A stretch of DNA of 57,489 nt from Levilactobacillus parabrevis ATCC 53295 (GCF_001434055.1 NZ_AZCZ01000017.1:1-57489); one strand, 5' to 3'. Shown: positions 35,448 to 45,691, numbered from the stretch's first letter. The notes: generated by a model not told the origin, from the sequence alone. Program-made: numbers and translations.

Positions 35448-37487
35448 ATGGTGAGTTTGAATGATTCGGTCAGTGAATTGGCCGGTGTTGGGCCAAAGCG
35501 GGCGCAAGCGCTGAATTCCTTGGACATTGAGAACGTTAACGACCTGTTGACCTACTTCCCATTTCGTTACGAGGACTTGCAGGCCAAAGATCCTACTGAA
35601 CTGACTGACCAAGCCAAAGTAACCTTAAAGGGTACCGTGGCCGCCGCTCCCGTGATTTCACGGTTCGGTCGGCGGAAGACACGGCTGAACTTTCGGCTAC
35701 TCCTCGACGAACACACGATTATTCCGGTCACGTTCTTTAACCAACCGTGGCTCAAGGATAAGTTGGAGGTCGGTAACGAGCTGGCCGTATATGGTCGTTT
35801 CGATGCCAAGCGGCAGAGCCTATCTGGTATGAAAATTATTGCCAGTACCGATGACGGAGGCGGCATGGGGTCAATTTACCCCGCCAATAAGGAAGTGCGT
35901 CAAGCCACCATTCAAAAGTTGGTCGAAAGCGCCTATGCCGCTTACGAGCCGGTTATTGTGGATCTGATTCCGGAGCCGTTGCGCGAGCAGTATCGCTTGT
36001 TGCATCGTCGACAAATGATTCACGACATGCACTTTCCGGCGGGGGATGCCGCAGCTCAAGCGGCTCGGCGAACAGCCAAGTTTGAGGAGTTTTATCTCTT
36101 TGAAACACGCCTGCAAATCGTGAAGCAACAGGATCACACACTTCACGGTCAGGCGCTGACCTATGATTTACCCAAGCTCAAGGACTTCATCGCCTCGCTG
36201 CCGTATGAACTGACGGACGCTCAGAAACGAGTGGTCAATGAGATCTGCTACGACCTGAAGCGACCGGTCCACATGAACCGGCTCCTGCAAGGGGATGTGG
36301 GGAGTGGTAAGACCGTGGTGGCCGCCGTGGCCATGTACGCGGCCATCACCGCGGGGACGCAAGCCGCCCTCATGGCGCCAACGGAAATCTTGGCTGAACA
36401 ACACGCGAATAATTTAGCGAAATTGTTCGCCGATTTTCCGGTCAACGTGGCCTTACTGACGGGAGCCACCAAGCCCGCCGCCCGCAAGACCTTGTTGCCG
36501 CAGATTGCCAACGGCGCCGTCAATCTGATTGTGGGGACGCACGCGCTGATTCAACCGGAAGTGGCTTACCACGACCTCGGCCTCGCCGTGGTCGATGAGC
36601 AACACCGTTTTGGTGTCAATCAACGGCAAGCATTGCGTGAGAAGGGGCAACAACCCGATGTTCTGGCTATGACGGCGACCCCGATTCCCCGGACACTGGC
36701 GATTACCGCTTATGGGGAAATGGATGTCTCGGTCATCAATGAGTTGCCAGCTGGACGCCAACCCATCAAGACCTCGTGGATTCGTAGCAATCAGGTCGAC
36801 AGCACGCTCCGTCAGGTCAAGGCCGAGCTGAGTAGCGGTTCACAGGCTTACGTGGTAACACCGTTGATTGAAGAGTCGGAAGCCGTCGACATGAAGAATG
36901 CCGAGGCCATTTATGAACGTTTCAAGGAACAGTTCGAACCGACTTATAAGGTTGGCTTGCTTCACGGTCGGATGAAAAATGATGAAAAAAATGCCGTGAT
37001 GGATGCCTTCAAGGCCAACGAGTTCCAGGTCCTGGTCGCCACGACCGTGATCGAAGTTGGGGTCGATGTGCCTAACGCCACGGTGATGCTGATCTATGAT
37101 GCCGATCACTTTGGCTTGGCGCAACTTCATCAGCTGCGTGGTCGTGTCGGTCGGGGGAAGAAGGCTTCCGCTTGTATCCTGATTGCGGACCCGAAGAATG
37201 AGCTGGCCGTCGAGCGGATGACGACCATGACCAGCACCAACGATGGCTTTGTTTTATCGCAAAAGGATTTGGAATTACGGGGTCCAGGTGATATTCTGGG
37301 TAAAAAGCAGTCTGGGGTGCCCGACTTCAAAGTTGGTGATCCTGTAGCCGACTTGAACATTTTGAGTGCGGCGCAACAGGCGGCTAAGGAAACGGTGGCT
37401 TCCCCCGATTGGGCGGATAAGGACGCCAACTTGGCGCTTGCCGCGTTTCTGAGCACGACAGCCCACCAGAACACCACCATGGATTAA
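35448..37487 (+). CDS. recG: ATP-dependent DNA helicase RecG
   Basis: It reverses and remodels stalled forks and branched DNA. The N-terminal wedge (OB-fold, ~60-150) precedes the helicase core: GDVGSGKTVVA (Walker A), VVDEQHRFGV (DEQH, motif II), MTATPIPRT (motif III), and QLRGRVGRG (motif VI). The C-terminal TRG region contains ELRGPGDILGKKQSG. Length (679 aa) is normal. ATG 35448 follows GGGAGGGG. Confidence 0.97.
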   Translation: MVSLNDSVSELAGVGPKRAQALNSLDIENVNDLLTYFPFRYEDLQAKDPTELTDQAKVTLKGTVAAAPVISRFGRRKTRLNFRLLLDEHTIIPVTFFNQPWLKDKLEVGNELAVYGRFDAKRQSLSGMKIIASTDDGGGMGSIYPANKEVRQATIQKLVESAYAAYEPVIVDLIPEPLREQYRLLHRRQMIHDMHFPAGDAAAQAARRTAKFEEFYLFETRLQIVKQQDHTLHGQALTYDLPKLKDFIASLPYELTDAQKRVVNEICYDLKRPVHMNRLLQGDVGSGKTVVAAVAMYAAITAGTQAALMAPTEILAEQHANNLAKLFADFPVNVALLTGATKPAARKTLLPQIANGAVNLIVGTHALIQPEVAYHDLGLAVVDEQHRFGVNQRQALREKGQQPDVLAMTATPIPRTLAITAYGEMDVSVINELPAGRQPIKTSWIRSNQVDSTLRQVKAELSSGSQAYVVTPLIEESEAVDMKNAEAIYERFKEQFEPTYKVGLLHGRMKNDEKNAVMDAFKANEFQVLVATTVIEVGVDVPNATVMLIYDADHFGLAQLHQLRGRVGRGKKASACILIADPKNELAVERMTTMTSTNDGFVLSQKDLELRGPGDILGKKQSGVPDFKVGDPVADLNILSAAQQAAKETVASPDWADKDANLALAAFLSTTAHQNTTMD

Positions 37488-37500
37488 AAGGAGACGAATT

Positions 37501-38535
37501 ATGAAAATTGCCGTTGACGCAATGGGTGGCGATTACGCCCCCGCTGAAATTATCAAAGGTGTCGAATTAGCACGAGACGCTTACAGTGACGTTGAATTTT
37601 TAGTATACGGACAAGAAGAACAAGTGAAGCCGTTGATTCAAGACGATAGCCGCCTTACGCTGGTGCCGGCCACTGAGGTCATCACCATGGAGGACGAGCC
37701 AGTCCGGGCCATTCGTCGGAAGAAGCAGTCGAGTATCGTCCTGGCAGCGAACGCCGTCAAGGATGGCGAGGCGGATGCCTTTTTCTCCGCTGGTAATTCC
37801 GGGGCTGTGTTGGCTGCTGGCTTGCTAATCGTTGGCCGAATCAAGGGCATCGATCGGCCAGGGTTGACCACAACGTTACCCGTCCTGCGCAAGCCGGATC
37901 AGTCCAGCTTTGTGATGCTGGACGTGGGCGCAAATGCTGATACCAAGCCATTTAACGTCGTGCAATACGCTGTAATGGGCCAGTACTACGCACAATCGAT
38001 CATGCACGTGAAGCAACCCTGCATTGGTCTGTTGAACAACGGGACCGAAGCCGACAAGGGCGACATGGCTCACCAGGCCATCTACCAAGCTCTGGCCAGT
38101 ATCGACAGCATTAACTTTATCGGAAACGTTGAATCACGGGAACTCTTAAACGGGGCCGCTGATGTGGTCGTGACCGATGGGTTTACGGGGAATGCCACGT
38201 TGAAAGCTATTGAAGGGACGGCGCTCTCCATGCTGAAGCTCATCAAGGGTGAAATCATGAGTGGTGGCCTGGGTGGTAAGATTGGGGCCAGCATGCTGAA
38301 GCCAGTCTTCAAGAATGTCCAGAGTGCTATGGATTACTCTCAATACGGTGGGGCCGTTCTGTTGGGCCTGAAGGCGCCAGTTGTGAAGACCCACGGCTCC
38401 AGCAAGGCACCGACCGTCAAGAACACGATTGGTCAGATTCGCGAATTGATCGAAACCAAGAGTGCTGATCAGTTGGTCAGCTACTTTGCCAATCACACCG
38501 ACGAGATGGCGGCTTTGAAGGAATCCTTGAAGTAA
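37501..38535 (+). CDS. plsX: Phosphate acyltransferase PlsX
   Basis: It converts acyl-ACP and phosphate to acyl-phosphate for phospholipid synthesis. Family signatures are visible: KIAVDAMGGDYAP at the start, FFSAGNSGAVLAAG, MLDVGANAD, LLNNGTEADKGD and VVVTDGFTGN. Length (344 aa) is normal. Its start is 13 bp after recG, and acpP follows, linking it to acyl carrier use. Confidence 0.97.
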   Translation: MKIAVDAMGGDYAPAEIIKGVELARDAYSDVEFLVYGQEEQVKPLIQDDSRLTLVPATEVITMEDEPVRAIRRKKQSSIVLAANAVKDGEADAFFSAGNSGAVLAAGLLIVGRIKGIDRPGLTTTLPVLRKPDQSSFVMLDVGANADTKPFNVVQYAVMGQYYAQSIMHVKQPCIGLLNNGTEADKGDMAHQAIYQALASIDSINFIGNVESRELLNGAADVVVTDGFTGNATLKAIEGTALSMLKLIKGEIMSGGLGGKIGASMLKPVFKNVQSAMDYSQYGGAVLLGLKAPVVKTHGSSKAPTVKNTIGQIRELIETKSADQLVSYFANHTDEMAALKESLK

Positions 38536-38662
38536 GCGTCAAAGTCGTGGTGCCACGGGTCATTTCATACTAAAAATGGATTCGTGACCGATATTAATTT
38601 GCTAGACAAGGTCAGCCAAAACGGTTAGACTACTTATTGAATACTGTGAGCGAGGGATAGAT

Positions 38663-38914
38663 ATGACGAGAGCAGAAATTTTTGACAAGATTGCCGATAT
38701 TATTGCCGATCGGTTCGAAACCGACCGGGACCAAATCAACGAACAGTTGAATTTTAAGAAGGACCTAGACGCCGACTCCATTGATTTCGTGGAATTCGTC
38801 TTGGAACTGGAAGATACGTTTAACGCGGAAATTTCCGACGAAGACGCCGAGAAATTGATGACCGTTGGCGAAGTGGTCGACTACATCGTGGCCCACCAAA
38901 CCGAAGATAAATAA
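38663..38914 (+). CDS. acpP: Acyl carrier protein
   Basis: It carries growing acyl chains on a phosphopantetheine arm. The attachment site is the Ser of DADSIDFVEFV at about residue 37, where Ile replaces the more common Leu of DSLD. The protein is highly acidic and 83 residues long, with a slightly extended C-terminus. ATG 38663 follows GAGGG. A terminator follows closely. Confidence 0.95.
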   Translation: MTRAEIFDKIADIIADRFETDRDQINEQLNFKKDLDADSIDFVEFVLELEDTFNAEISDEDAEKLMTVGEVVDYIVAHQTEDK

Positions 38915-38924
38915 CGATTGAGCG

Positions 38925-38959
38925 AGTCCGGGCCGCATTTCTTTGTCCCGGGCTTTTTC
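38925..38959 (+). terminator. Intrinsic terminator after acpP
   Basis: AGTCCGGG (38925-38932) and CCCGGGCT flank a loop and lead into TTTTT. Confidence 0.8.
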
Positions 38960-38973
38960 AATCAATTTAGAGA

Positions 38974-39081
38974 GTGCAGAACAAGGCGCTTAGGTCCCGA
39001 GCATTAACGTCATTAGGCACAAAATCCCGGGCCTAGGTTTTTGCCTAATGGGGTAGCGCAGGGACCTGCCTTGTGGCGCAC
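38974..39081. repeat. Fold-back D between acpP and rnc
   Basis: The ~108-bp structure has three nested perfect stems: ACAAGGC (38981-38987) with GCCTTGT (39068-39074), AGGTCCC (38992-38998) with GGGACCT (39061-39067), and ATTAGGCA (39012-39019) with TGCCTAAT (39042-39049). The outer GTGC/GCAC adds four pairs. It is a single rod without the loops of family A. The rest of the gap to 39257 shows nothing clear. Confidence 0.75.
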
Positions 39082-39257
39082 GTTTCGGCAATATGAAATT
39101 AGGAAGGCTCCGAACCAGTCTTGTCAGTCAGAGAGCACAAATGCTTGAGGTAGACGAAGGGCGATGGGGTGCCCTATTATGTAGGGTCGGTACAGTATCA
39201 GAACCAAACACAGGCCCCAAGTACTTAACAGAACAACAGAAATGAGGGAATTAGCGC

Positions 39258-39953
39258 GTGATTGCTGGATTAAATCAAGAACTAAAAGATAACTTCGATA
39301 TCCATTTTAAAGATCAATCCTTGCTAGATGAGGCGTTTACGCAGGCTTCTTACGTCAACGAACACCCCAATCAGGGACTCAAGTTTTATGAACGCATTGA
39401 ATTTTTAGGGGATGCGGTCATGCAGTTGGTTGTATCCAACTACATCTTCCGACGGTACCCCAACATGCCGCAGGGACGGTTGACCCGGTTACGGGCAGCC
39501 ATGGTGAATGAACAGAGCTTTGCTAGTTTTGCGCGTGAGTGTCACTTCGACCAGTACATTCGGTTGGGTCGGGGTGAAGAGAAGGCGCAAGCCCGGCAAC
39601 GTGACTCCCTGTTATGTGATATTTTCGAATCGTTTATCGGGGCGTTGTACATGGATCAAGGCCTGGACAAGGTCGTGGGCTTCGTCACGACGGTTGTCTT
39701 CCCTAAGTTGGATGAGGGGCGTTTCGACGAGTTCTTTGATCACAAGACGGAATTACAGGAACTGGTTCAGAAGAACGGCTCCGTAACCATTGATTACCGC
39801 TTGCTAGACGAAGAGGGCCCCGACAATGATCGGGCCTTTGAAGTCGCCGTTTACGTGGACGATAAAAAATTGGGTGAGGGCCACGGCCACTCGAAGAAGC
39901 ACGCCGAACAAAATGCGGCGCGCCACGCCCTGGAGAATTTGAAAACAGAGTAA
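39258..39953 (+). CDS. rnc: Ribonuclease III
   Basis: It cleaves double-stranded RNA in rRNA and mRNA maturation. The nuclease domain signature is ERIEFLGDAVMQLVVS; a second catalytic cluster is SLLCDIFESFIGALYMD. The C-terminal double-stranded RNA-binding domain ends HSKKHAEQNAARHALENL. Length (231 aa) is normal. It starts at GTG 39258. The smc gene follows after 12 bp. Confidence 0.97.
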   Translation: MIAGLNQELKDNFDIHFKDQSLLDEAFTQASYVNEHPNQGLKFYERIEFLGDAVMQLVVSNYIFRRYPNMPQGRLTRLRAAMVNEQSFASFARECHFDQYIRLGRGEEKAQARQRDSLLCDIFESFIGALYMDQGLDKVVGFVTTVVFPKLDEGRFDEFFDHKTELQELVQKNGSVTIDYRLLDEEGPDNDRAFEVAVYVDDKKLGEGHGHSKKHAEQNAARHALENLKTE

Positions 39954-39965
39954 GGATGACTAACG

Positions 39966-42900
39966 ATGCGGCTAAAGACATTAGAAATTAGCGGGTTCAA
40001 GTCCTTCGCGGACAAGACCCGAATTGACTTTTTGCCGGGGATGACCGGCATCGTCGGCCCTAATGGTAGTGGGAAGAGTAATATTTCTGAAGCCGTGCGA
40101 TGGGTTTTGGGGGAACAATCAGCGAAGAGTTTACGGGGGAGTAAGATGCCTGACGTGATCTTTGCTGGGTCCGCCGACCGGCACCCACTGAATCGTGCGG
40201 CGGTGGCAATCACATTGGATAACAGTGACCACTACTTGAAGAGCGACTACACGGAACTAACAATCAGCCGCATCCTGTACCGGTCCGGCGAGAGTGACTA
40301 TCAGATCAACGGGCAGAACTGTCGGTTGCGTGATATTACGGAGCTATTGATGGACTCGGGAATGGGACAAGACTCGTTTTCAATCATTTCACAGGGACGG
40401 GTCGAGGCAATTTTCAACAGTAAACCCGAGGATCGACGGAACATCATCGAGGAAGTTGCCGGTGTTTACAAGTACCGTAAGGATAAGGAAAAGGCCCAAC
40501 GTGAGCTGGAAGAGACCATGGCGTACCTGCATCGGGTTGAAGACATCGTGGCCGAGCTTGAGGGTCGCTTGGAACCTTTGGAAGAACAGAGTAGCTTAGC
40601 TGAGGACTATCTGGACCAGCAGAAGAAGTATGCGCTGTTGGAAAAGACGCAACTGGTTCGGCAGCTTCATGCGGAATTAGACCAAAAGGGTTCTGCGGAC
40701 GCGGCAGTCAAGGAAAAGCAGCAATTAGTTGCCGACCATCAGACCGCCGAACGCGACCAGACGGCGACGGTTCAGACGCTCAAACAACGTCAAACGGCGT
40801 TGCTAGCCAAGAAAGATGACCTGCAGGCGAAGCTGGTTGCGGCCACCCAGAAGGTTGAACAATGTCAGGGACAGGTGAATCTGTCCGGTGAACAACAACG
40901 CCACCAAGACGAGCAACGTCAGGCAACCACGGATCAACGCCAACAGTTGCGGCGTGAAATAGCGTCGAACCAGGAACAGTTGGCAACGACCGAACGGACC
41001 TTAGAGGATTTAACGGCAGCCATGACGACGGCTGAGGCAGAGATTCGTGAGCTGACCAAAGCCACGTCCCCCAAGACGTTGCGTGATCTGCGCGCTAAGT
41101 TGGAACACCTGCGAACAACCTATTTCGATCAGAAACAGAGCGTTGCCAACTGGCGGAATCAGCGGCAATATATTCAGCAGAATCAGGAACGGTTACTCCA
41201 GCAAGGCGAACGAGTCGCCCGCCAGTTAGTCGATTTACAGGCAACGGAAAAGGCGGCCCAGGCCAAGGTTGATGCGGCCACCGAAACGGCGACAACGCAC
41301 AAGTCCAAGCTAAATGCGGCGGAGCAGGCGCTCGACACCGAGGCTGGTCAGTATCAGCAAAAACAACAGACTTATCAGCAGTTGCAACACAATTGGCAGG
41401 CCGCGTTGGAAGTCTACCAACGGGCGCAGACCAAGGTGGCGAGCCAACAGGCGGCTTCGGCTGAGTACGGCGGCTTCTACCAAGGTGTGCGGGCTATTCT
41501 CAAGCAGCGCCAACAGTTTACTGGCCTCTTAGGAGCCGTTTCAGAGTTGTTGGATGTCCCAGAACGCTATACGGCAGCCGTTGAATATGCACTGGGCGGT
41601 CAGCTCCAGCAGGTGGTCGTGGATAACGAGACGACGGCAAAGACCGCAGTCGGTTATCTGCGTCAGCAACGTGCTGGCCGGGCGACCTTCCTACCATTGA
41701 CGGCCATTCATGGGCGTCAGGTCGACCGGACGACGCGGCAGAATTTGCAGTCGCTGACCGGTTTTCTAGGGATTGGGAGCGAACTGGTCAAGATTGACGA
41801 CCGGGCCACCAATATTTTAGAGTACCTGTTGGGGACCACGATCTTTGCGGCCGACCTCGACACGGCGGTGGCGATTAGTCAGCAGATTCATCACCGTTAT
41901 CGGGTGGTCAGTCTGGCCGGTGACGTGGTCAGTGCCAGCGGGGCCATTACCGGGGGACAAGCGCGGCAGACTCACAGCAGCGTGCTCCGGCAACAACAGG
42001 ATCTCCAGCAGTTACAGGATTCAATTGCTAAGATGAAACCACAGTTACAAGAACAAGAAGCCAAGATTAAGGCGACCAGAGCCACCATGCTGGCGAGTGA
42101 ACAGCGGAGTCAGACACTGCAGGCGACCATTAATCGGCTACAACCGCAGTGTCGGCAACTGGATGATGACTTAGCCAGTGCCCAAACCGCGCTGTCCCAA
42201 GCCAGTCGGCAGGTCAAAGCAGCTCAGTTGGATATCGACCAGGCGAAGAATGCTGGGGATGACCAACAGGATGCTCACTTGGCGGAGCAGATTTTGACCG
42301 GTGAGAAGCAGATTACGGCGACCGAGGCGCAGGTCCAGACCGTCCAGAAACAGATTGAGACGGTGACGGCCGAACAGACGACTAAGCAAGCGCAACTCTC
42401 TGAGAAGCAGGCTTGGCAGGCCGGGGCCAAGGAACGCCAACAGCAACAACGGATAACCTGTGCGGATCTGAAACACCACATTGAGGCGGCTGAGCAACAA
42501 GTCACCACGTTGACCACCGATTTGAAACAGTTGGATCAACAGGAGGCGTTGACGCCGGCCGAAGCTGAGACACAGTTGAAACAGGCACAGGCCGATCGGG
42601 AAACCATCGACCACGAGCTGGCTGCCAGCAATGAAACATTGACCACGGTCAACGACCAATTGGCAGCGGCTGAGGACGCAAATCAGCGGACTAGTGGGCT
42701 GCTGCAACTGGCCAACGACGACCTGCAACAGGCGCAGGTCAAGCAGACCCGGTTAGCCGCGTTGATCGACCAGCAACAGAATCAACTTTCAGAAAAGTAC
42801 CAGCTTAGTCTAGCCGGGGCTGAGAAGGAAGTTAGCGACCTGCCCGATACCGAGTTGGCCGTGCAGTTGAAGCTCTTGAAGCGGGGGCTGGATGAGATTG

Positions 42901-43520
42901 GAACGGTCAACGTGAACGCCATCGCCGAGTACAAAGAGGTTCGTGAGCGTTACGACTTTTTGACCCAGCAACGCGATGACTTACTCACGGCCCGTGATCA
43001 GTTGACTACGAGCATGGATGAGCTTGATGGCCAGGTCAAACGGCGATTCAAACAGAGCTTTGATCAGATTGCCGAGAAGTTTGCGGCGACGTTTAAGCAG
43101 ATGTTTGGTGGCGGTAAAGCCGAGCTGGTCTTGACCGACCCCCACGACCTGTTGACCACGGGAATCGATATCATGGCCCAGCCACCGGGTAAGAAGTTCC
43201 AGAACATGGGACTCCTTTCCGGGGGTGAACGCGCCCTGACGGCAATTACGCTATTATTTGCGATTTTACAGGTACAACCCGTACCATTCTGTATTTTGGA
43301 TGAAGTGGAAGCGGCGCTGGATCCGGCCAACGTGACCCGGTTCGCTCGCTACATTCATCAGTTCCAGGATCAGACTCAGTTCATCGTGATTACCCACCGG
43401 CAAGAGACGATGGTTCAAGCCGATATCTTATACGGGGTGACGATGCAGGAGTCCGGCGTTTCCAAGATGGTCGCCGTAGATCTGGATAAACAAACCACGA
43501 CGGAAGGGAAGCAATCCTAA
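39966..43520 (+). CDS. smc: Chromosome partition protein SMC
   Basis: It is the condensin ATPase that organises origin regions. Walker A is GPNGSGKSN at ~residues 32-40. Long coiled coils (~170-500 and ~665-1000) flank the hinge (~505-660). The C-terminal head has LLSGGERALTAI and the Walker B segment FCILDEVEAALDPANV. Length (1184 aa) is normal. It shares one base with ftsY (TAATG), the common rnc-smc-ftsY order. Confidence 0.97.
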   Translation: MRLKTLEISGFKSFADKTRIDFLPGMTGIVGPNGSGKSNISEAVRWVLGEQSAKSLRGSKMPDVIFAGSADRHPLNRAAVAITLDNSDHYLKSDYTELTISRILYRSGESDYQINGQNCRLRDITELLMDSGMGQDSFSIISQGRVEAIFNSKPEDRRNIIEEVAGVYKYRKDKEKAQRELEETMAYLHRVEDIVAELEGRLEPLEEQSSLAEDYLDQQKKYALLEKTQLVRQLHAELDQKGSADAAVKEKQQLVADHQTAERDQTATVQTLKQRQTALLAKKDDLQAKLVAATQKVEQCQGQVNLSGEQQRHQDEQRQATTDQRQQLRREIASNQEQLATTERTLEDLTAAMTTAEAEIRELTKATSPKTLRDLRAKLEHLRTTYFDQKQSVANWRNQRQYIQQNQERLLQQGERVARQLVDLQATEKAAQAKVDAATETATTHKSKLNAAEQALDTEAGQYQQKQQTYQQLQHNWQAALEVYQRAQTKVASQQAASAEYGGFYQGVRAILKQRQQFTGLLGAVSELLDVPERYTAAVEYALGGQLQQVVVDNETTAKTAVGYLRQQRAGRATFLPLTAIHGRQVDRTTRQNLQSLTGFLGIGSELVKIDDRATNILEYLLGTTIFAADLDTAVAISQQIHHRYRVVSLAGDVVSASGAITGGQARQTHSSVLRQQQDLQQLQDSIAKMKPQLQEQEAKIKATRATMLASEQRSQTLQATINRLQPQCRQLDDDLASAQTALSQASRQVKAAQLDIDQAKNAGDDQQDAHLAEQILTGEKQITATEAQVQTVQKQIETVTAEQTTKQAQLSEKQAWQAGAKERQQQQRITCADLKHHIEAAEQQVTTLTTDLKQLDQQEALTPAEAETQLKQAQADRETIDHELAASNETLTTVNDQLAAAEDANQRTSGLLQLANDDLQQAQVKQTRLAALIDQQQNQLSEKYQLSLAGAEKEVSDLPDTELAVQLKLLKRGLDEIGTVNVNAIAEYKEVRERYDFLTQQRDDLLTARDQLTTSMDELDGQVKRRFKQSFDQIAEKFAATFKQMFGGGKAELVLTDPHDLLTTGIDIMAQPPGKKFQNMGLLSGGERALTAITLLFAILQVQPVPFCILDEVEAALDPANVTRFARYIHQFQDQTQFIVITHRQETMVQADILYGVTMQESGVSKMVAVDLDKQTTTEGKQS

Positions 43521-45034
43521 TGGGATTATTTGATATTTTTCGGCGCCGGGCCAAAAAGGAACCGGAAAGCCAAGCGCCAGAATCAACGGCACCAACCAGC
43601 AGTGCTGAAACACCAGCCAGCGCTGTGGCCGCACCAACCAGTGAGGCAGTAACTGCCGAATCGAGCAGCGCTGTTGACAGTAGTGCCGCTAGTTCAGCAA
43701 GTGCTGAAACGAAAACACCAGCGTCATCAACGGCAACGTCAGATGAGGCGCCCGCTGCTAGTAGTGCAGCTTCAGAGCCAGAATCAGCCGCTGAGAAAGC
43801 TACGACTACTGAGACTGAAAGCACCAGCGAAGCAACACCGACCCCTGACAGCGCGGCTAGTGAAGCTGCGGTGACGCCAGCCGAACCAACACCGGAGTCA
43901 GCAGTGGCATCCGTTTCCGAAGCGACACCAGCAGAAGAGACGGCCGAACCGGATTCCGTAGCGAGTGCCGCTACTGAACCGGCAGCCACTGAGGCGACAA
44001 CGTCTGAAGCCCCAGCAACGGCTGAACCGGCCACGACTGAGAACCCAGTACCCGCTGAATCCGTCGACCAACCAGTTAGCGATGAACAGCTCTACGACAA
44101 AGGGTTAGAGAAGACCCGGCACACGTTTGGCGAACGACTGAACGCTTTGCTGGCGAACTTCCGCCACGTCGATGAGAGCTTCTTCGATGACTTGGAGGAG
44201 ACACTGATTGGTGCCGATGTTGGGTTTGACATGGCCGTGAAGCTCAGCGATGAGTTGCGCGACGAGGTTAAGCTCCAGAACGCCAAGAAGTCTGCCGATG
44301 TGCAGAACGTGGTGGTCGAGAAGCTGGTCGAGATTTACGATGCGGCCGGTAACGATGAAAGTACCGCGTTGAACATGGCCAAGGAGGGCCCAACCGTGAT
44401 CCTCTTTGTCGGGGTCAACGGGGTTGGGAAGACCACGACCATTGGGAAGATGGCCAACCGCTATCACCAGGCCGGCAAGAAAGTGCTACTGGCTGCGGCC
44501 GATACCTTTAGAGCCGGGGCCACGGAGCAACTCGATGTCTGGGCCAAACGGGCGGATGTTGATATCGTGACGGGGAAGCCACAATCTGACCCGGCCGCTG
44601 TCGTTTTCGATGCCGTACGTAAGGCTAAGGAAGAGGATTACGATATTCTCTTCGTGGATACGGCTGGGCGTTTGCAGAACAAGGTCAACTTGATGAATGA
44701 GTTGGCCAAGATGAAGCGAATCATCACCCGTGAAATTCCAACGGCTCCTCACGAAGTTTTGCTGGTGCTGGATGCAACGACTGGGCAGAACGCGTTGACG
44801 CAGGCCAAGTTGTTCAAGGAATCCACCGACGTGACGGGAATCGTTCTGACCAAGTTGGATGGGACCGCCCGTGGGGGAATCGTGTTGGCCATTCGCAACG
44901 AGCTCCACGTACCTGTGAAGTTTATTGGACTGGGTGAACAGATCTCAGACTTGCGGCCTTTTGACCCGAACGAGTTCGTTTACGGTCTGTTCAAGGGCCT
45001 GATCGATGTGAAGGCTTTGGAAAAATCGCGTTAA
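43520..45034 (+). CDS. ftsY: Signal recognition particle receptor FtsY
   Basis: It is the SRP receptor GTPase that delivers ribosome complexes to the membrane. A low-complexity Ala/Ser/Thr/Glu/Pro-rich acidic segment fills residues ~12-185. The NG domain follows, with GVNGVGKTTTIGK, DTAGRLQN and TKLDGTARGG, and ends in the usual FVYGLFKGLI. The basic start (FDIFRRRAKKE) may aid membrane contact. The total of 504 aa is long because of the acidic region, which is longer than in B. subtilis FtsY. Confidence 0.96.
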   Translation: MGLFDIFRRRAKKEPESQAPESTAPTSSAETPASAVAAPTSEAVTAESSSAVDSSAASSASAETKTPASSTATSDEAPAASSAASEPESAAEKATTTETESTSEATPTPDSAASEAAVTPAEPTPESAVASVSEATPAEETAEPDSVASAATEPAATEATTSEAPATAEPATTENPVPAESVDQPVSDEQLYDKGLEKTRHTFGERLNALLANFRHVDESFFDDLEETLIGADVGFDMAVKLSDELRDEVKLQNAKKSADVQNVVVEKLVEIYDAAGNDESTALNMAKEGPTVILFVGVNGVGKTTTIGKMANRYHQAGKKVLLAAADTFRAGATEQLDVWAKRADVDIVTGKPQSDPAAVVFDAVRKAKEEDYDILFVDTAGRLQNKVNLMNELAKMKRIITREIPTAPHEVLLVLDATTGQNALTQAKLFKESTDVTGIVLTKLDGTARGGIVLAIRNELHVPVKFIGLGEQISDLRPFDPNEFVYGLFKGLIDVKALEKSR

Positions 45035-45049
45035 ATTTAAATTTTAAAC

Positions 45050-45101
45050 GAAAGCTGGGTGACCTCTACCGTTGTAACGGCTGGGGTTGGCTAGCTTTTT
45101 A
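45050..45101 (+). terminator. Intrinsic terminator after ftsY
   Basis: AAAGCT and AGCTTTTT enclose ACC/GGT and a perfect CCGTT/AACGG hairpin. Confidence 0.75.
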
Positions 45102-45185
45102 CGTTAGGATTCTTTTTACGAGAGACGTCAAACGTCAAAGAACTTGAAAATTTTTATTTTCAGCACGTAAAGAACGCGAAAAAAA

Positions 45186-45214
45186 TTGACGAAACCGCTA
45201 AAAATCGGTACTCT
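45186..45214 (+). promoter_or_regulatory. Promoter for ylxM-ffh
   Basis: TTGACG (45186-45191) and TACTCT (45209-45214) are separated by 17 bp. A ~130-nt leader follows with a hairpin TCCCGGC..CCG/CGG..GTCGGGGA near 45270-45302; its role is unknown. Confidence 0.6.
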
Positions 45215-45349
45215 AGTAGAGTGTGTAAGTGCGTGGATGGGTCCCGTCATATTTTCCAAATGTGTGAAGCGTTCCCGGCAGACCGGCAACGGCAGTCGGG
45301 GATGGTGATGATCCAGTAAGCGCGGTGTAACTATCTGGGAGGACCAATC

Positions 45350-45691
45350 ATGGAAATTGAAAAAAATTATCGAATTAATTCCTTATTTGCGTTCTACCAG
45401 CCGTTGTTGACCGCAAAGCAGAATAATTATATGCAGCTGTACTACGGCGATGACTACTCCCTGGGTGAAATTGCCGAGGAATTCAACGTGAGCCGGCAGG
45501 CGGTCTATGACAATTTGCGGCGGACGGAAAAGATCCTCGAAGATTACGAGGGCAAGCTTCATCTTTATCAAGAATTTACGGCTCGTAACCAACAGGCCGA
45601 TGAGATTCAGGCATACGTGGCGGATAATTACCCCAAGGACGCCAAGCTCAACCGGTTAGTTGCGGGACTTGAAAATCTAGAAGAACAATGA
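45350..45691 (+). CDS. ylxM: YlxM-family SRP-associated DNA-binding-like protein
   Basis: It is a small sigma-70 region 4-like helix-turn-helix protein that stimulates SRP GTPases in streptococci. Typical segments are visible: [44 protein letters not shown]. Length (113 aa) is normal. ATG 45350 follows GGGAGG, and ffh starts 19 bp after its stop. Confidence 0.95.
   Translation: MEIEKNYRINSLFAFYQPLLTAKQNNYMQLYYGDDYSLGEIAEEFNVSRQAVYDNLRRTEKILEDYEGKLHLYQEFTARNQQADEIQAYVADNYPKDAKLNRLVAGLENLEEQ

Noticed and set aside
45215-45349. 4.5S SRP RNA in the ylxM leader
   Set aside because: The conserved SRP loop sequence (GGAAGGnAGCA type) is absent; only generic hairpins are present.
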